This document shows positions 62,469 through 64,000 of a stretch of DNA of 64,000 nucleotides, in pieces (position 1 is the first letter of the stretch; the number at the start of each line of letters is the position of its first letter). The DNA lies in the NCBI GenBank assembly GCA_050012675.1, contig JBEKGS010000016.1, positions 1 to 64,000 on the forward strand, read 5' to 3'. Under the pieces are notes generated by a model. It was given only the letters and a program-made list of their open reading frames with translations. It was not told the origin of the DNA and made no database searches. A program made the position numbers and the translations under genes. The DNA comes from Fen-455 sp050012675 (lineage in GTDB: Bacteria; Actinomycetota; Acidimicrobiia; Acidimicrobiales; Bog-793).

Positions 62469-63518
62469 GTGCGGTTCGTCAAACTTTCGATGGCTGAAAC
62501 GGTGCTCGAGGTGTCCCCGTTAGCATCCCGTGCCGTGGCTGTGCGCTCTGACCATTTGGCCGAGGAGGACCTGGAGCCGTACCGTCGGGAGCTGACCGGG
62601 TACTGCTATCGGATGCTCGGCTCCGGCTTCGAAGCCGAGGACGCCGTTCAAGAGACCATGCTGCGGGCCTGGCGCAACGCGGACCGGTTCGAAGGGCGGT
62701 CAAGTGTGCGCACGTGGCTCTATCGCATCGCCACCAACGTGTGCATCGACATGCGCCGCAACGTCCAGCGCCGGGCGCTGCCGATGGAGATGGGCCCGTC
62801 CTCGCCGCCGCAAGAATCCTTCCTCGGCCCGATGCTTCCTGAAGCCAAGTGGGTGACACCGGTTCCCGACGCCCGCGTCGCTCCCGAGACGGCAGATCCC
62901 GCGGAGATCACCGAGTACCGCGAGTCGATCCGCCTTGCCTTCGTCGCCGCCCTCCAGCACCTTCCCGCCCGTCAGCGCGCCGCGCTGATTCTCTGCGAGG
63001 TGCTCCGTTGGCAGGTGGCCGAGGCAGCCGAGCTCCTCGACACGAGCGTGCCGGCTGTCAACAGCGCTCTGCAACGGGCGCGGGCCACACTTGCCGGTCT
63101 GCAGTCCGGAGGTGGACACAAGACCCTCGGAGACGACGAGGCGGAGCTGTTGGAGCGCTACGTGGCGGCCTTCGAGAGCTACGACATCGATCGCCTGGTG
63201 ACATTGCTGCACGAGGACGCCGTGCAGTCGATGCCGCCTTTTGCCATGTGGATCCAAGGTGCGGCGGACATAGGGCGCTTCATGGTCGAGCCGGGACCGA
63301 GCGAGTGCCGGGGCTCGCTCTTGGTGCGCACCTCTGCCAACGGCTGCCCCGCGTTCGGGCAGTACCGGCCCGACCCGGCAGGTGGTCACTCACCCTGGGC
63401 GCTACAGGTGCTTGAGATCTCCAGGGGCAAGATCGCCCGGATGAGCTTCTTCCTCGCCCTGTTGGATCCGGAGCGTCTCTTTCCCGAGTTCGGCCTGCCC
63501 CTCCATCTCGACAGGTAG
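62469..63518 (+). CDS. ECF sigma-70 factor with C-terminal SnoaL-like domain
   Basis: 349 residues from GTG 62469; a start at ATG 62490 is also possible. Sigma2 region: YRRELTGYCYRMLGSGFEAED, AVQETMLRAWRNADRFEGR and VRTWLYRIATNVCID. Sigma4: LPARQRAALILCEVLRWQVA, AAELLDTSVPAVNSALQRAR. A ~120-residue C-terminal domain of the SnoaL-like type (ERYVAAFESYDIDRLVTLL ... FRPDPAG-like) places it in the group of ECF factors with built-in extensions rather than separate anti-sigma factors. A convergent small gene overlaps its last ~117 bp. Confidence 0.92.
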   Translation: MRFVKLSMAETVLEVSPLASRAVAVRSDHLAEEDLEPYRRELTGYCYRMLGSGFEAEDAVQETMLRAWRNADRFEGRSSVRTWLYRIATNVCIDMRRNVQRRALPMEMGPSSPPQESFLGPMLPEAKWVTPVPDARVAPETADPAEITEYRESIRLAFVAALQHLPARQRAALILCEVLRWQVAEAAELLDTSVPAVNSALQRARATLAGLQSGGGHKTLGDDEAELLERYVAAFESYDIDRLVTLLHEDAVQSMPPFAMWIQGAADIGRFMVEPGPSECRGSLLVRTSANGCPAFGQYRPDPAGGHSPWALQVLEISRGKIARMSFFLALLDPERLFPEFGLPLHLDR

Positions 63519-63731
63519 GCCGGCGAGCTCGAGGAGCTCCCTTAGTGAAGACGAGACATCCCTTACGGCGATATGCCCCTCGAGACGTCGCGCCAGAAGA
63601 GCCAGGCGTGCCACCTGGTCTACGGCCGCCAAGTCGGGGGCTCCCGGGCCTGCGAGTTCGCACCACGCCAGTTCGGTGCCGTCAGGGCCGATGAGGGTGA
63701 CCCTGCACCACAGCCGTATCGGACCCATCAA
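63402..63731 (-). CDS. small conserved hypothetical, convergent-overlapping the sigma factor
   Basis: 109 residues. The N-terminal half (LWCRVTLIGPDGTELAWCEL) is a short beta sheet and the C-terminal part is acidic (LELAGLPVEMEGQAELGKE, QQGEEEAHPGDL). The pattern matches small actinobacterial proteins of unknown function; a STAS-like fold is possible. It shares ~117 bp tail-to-tail with the sigma-factor gene. The regular codon pattern on this strand supports a genuine gene; the overlap may allow antisense effects. Confidence 0.6.
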   Translation of the reverse strand: MMGPIRLWCRVTLIGPDGTELAWCELAGPGAPDLAAVDQVARLALLARRLEGHIAVRDVSSSLRELLELAGLPVEMEGQAELGKETLRIQQGEEEAHPGDLAPGDLKHL

Positions 63732-63900
63732 GAACTTGACGTCCCGTGCGAGGTGATCTCATCGACCCACCCAGGACAACTCCCACCATGAAGGCGTCAT
63801 TGTCCCGGTTCCGGCCCCCTATCCTCGCAGGACCGATGACCTTTGCGCCGGCGGCCCGTCAGAGCAGTTGTCCGATCTCCGGACGAAAGGAGAAGCAGCA

Positions 63901-64000
63901 ATGACCAAGCGTGAGACAGCCCCCGCCGGAGCGCCCTGTTGGACCGATCTATGGACCTCCGATGTCGAGGGGAGCCGCAGGTTCTACAGCGAGCTCTTCG
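63901..64000 (+). CDS. VOC-family (glyoxalase-like) protein, 5' part only
   Basis: The ATG follows an AAAGGAG SD. The 33 residues visible (CWTDLWTSDVEGSRRFYSEL at the end) match the start of a VOC metal-dependent lyase/dioxygenase-like fold. The gene runs off the right edge of the window, so no further assignment is possible. Confidence 0.75.
   Translation, partial: MTKRETAPAGAPCWTDLWTSDVEGSRRFYSELF

Noticed and set aside
1..64000. Complete prophage, transposon, CRISPR or replication-origin features
   Set aside because: No integrase, transposase, cas gene, repeat array, dnaA box cluster or structural phage gene was found on reading both strands.

Overview
The window is high-GC bacterial DNA dominated by actinobacterial families: GAF-ANTAR regulators, an AfsR-like BTAD/AAA regulator, PadR-DUF1048-ABC modules, a LytR-CpsA-Psr protein and an ECF sigma factor with a SnoaL-like tail. 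Many genes start with GTG and are joined by ATGA/GTGA overlaps. This fits Actinomycetota. The mix (GH130 cluster, HD-GYP, many GAF/ANTAR proteins) resembles Acidimicrobiia, but nothing here proves the class. There are no complete rRNA or tRNA genes, CRISPR arrays, transposases or phage modules.

Layout. 0-0.6 kb: a twice-frameshifted winged-helix/nucleotidyltransferase gene. 0.86-5.7 kb: a three-gene FtsX-type ABC exporter operon. 5.7-12 kb: a decayed zone with Nramp, secreted-protein and ABC-ATPase remnants and two tRNA-Gly 3'-end relics. It also holds intact islands: VapBC, a PadR-DUF1048-ABC operon behind a 26-bp palindrome, and an aldo/keto reductase. 11.9-19.8 kb: glycan metabolism (GT4, an alpha-toroid-like protein, a GH130 phosphorylase, alpha-glucan phosphorylase) around an unknown two-gene unit. 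20.2-24.2 kb: two GAF-ANTAR regulators, a frameshifted Orn/Lys/Arg decarboxylase tail, a PRC-barrel protein and a methyltransferase. 24.4-33 kb: an OmpR-type two-component system divergent from an LCP protein, a KimA-like APC transporter and a PAS/GAF/HD-GYP protein.

33.5-42.2 kb: an unusual beta-rich protein, rpiA, a dimethylargininase-like enzyme, a secreted GH128-like glycosidase beside a thaumatin-like protein, an MFS exporter, an AGE epimerase and a small secreted protein. 42.6-50.2 kb: a 1,303-residue AfsR-like regulator whose cyclase domain has lost its metal aspartates, an FMN-binding-like oxidase, a second small secreted protein, a Crp-family regulator and two coupled unknown genes.

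50.4-61 kb is the most coherent accessory system. It holds NagA and NagB, an alpha/beta hydrolase, a KDG-kinase-like PfkB enzyme, a SIS isomerase, a LarA-family racemase/epimerase, a PIG-L deacetylase, a phytanoyl-CoA-dioxygenase-like enzyme and a broken AraC regulator. A 21-bp element recurs just after the -10 box at two sites here, and a weaker copy lies before nagA. This suggests one regulon for amino-sugar and sugar-acid breakdown. 61-64 kb: type II NADH dehydrogenase, the ECF sigma factor, a small convergent gene and the start of a VOC protein.

At least five genes are frameshifted or truncated, and two more have non-canonical predicted starts (CTG for vapC, possibly ATC for glgP). This may be real decay or base-level assembly error, and reads would settle it.
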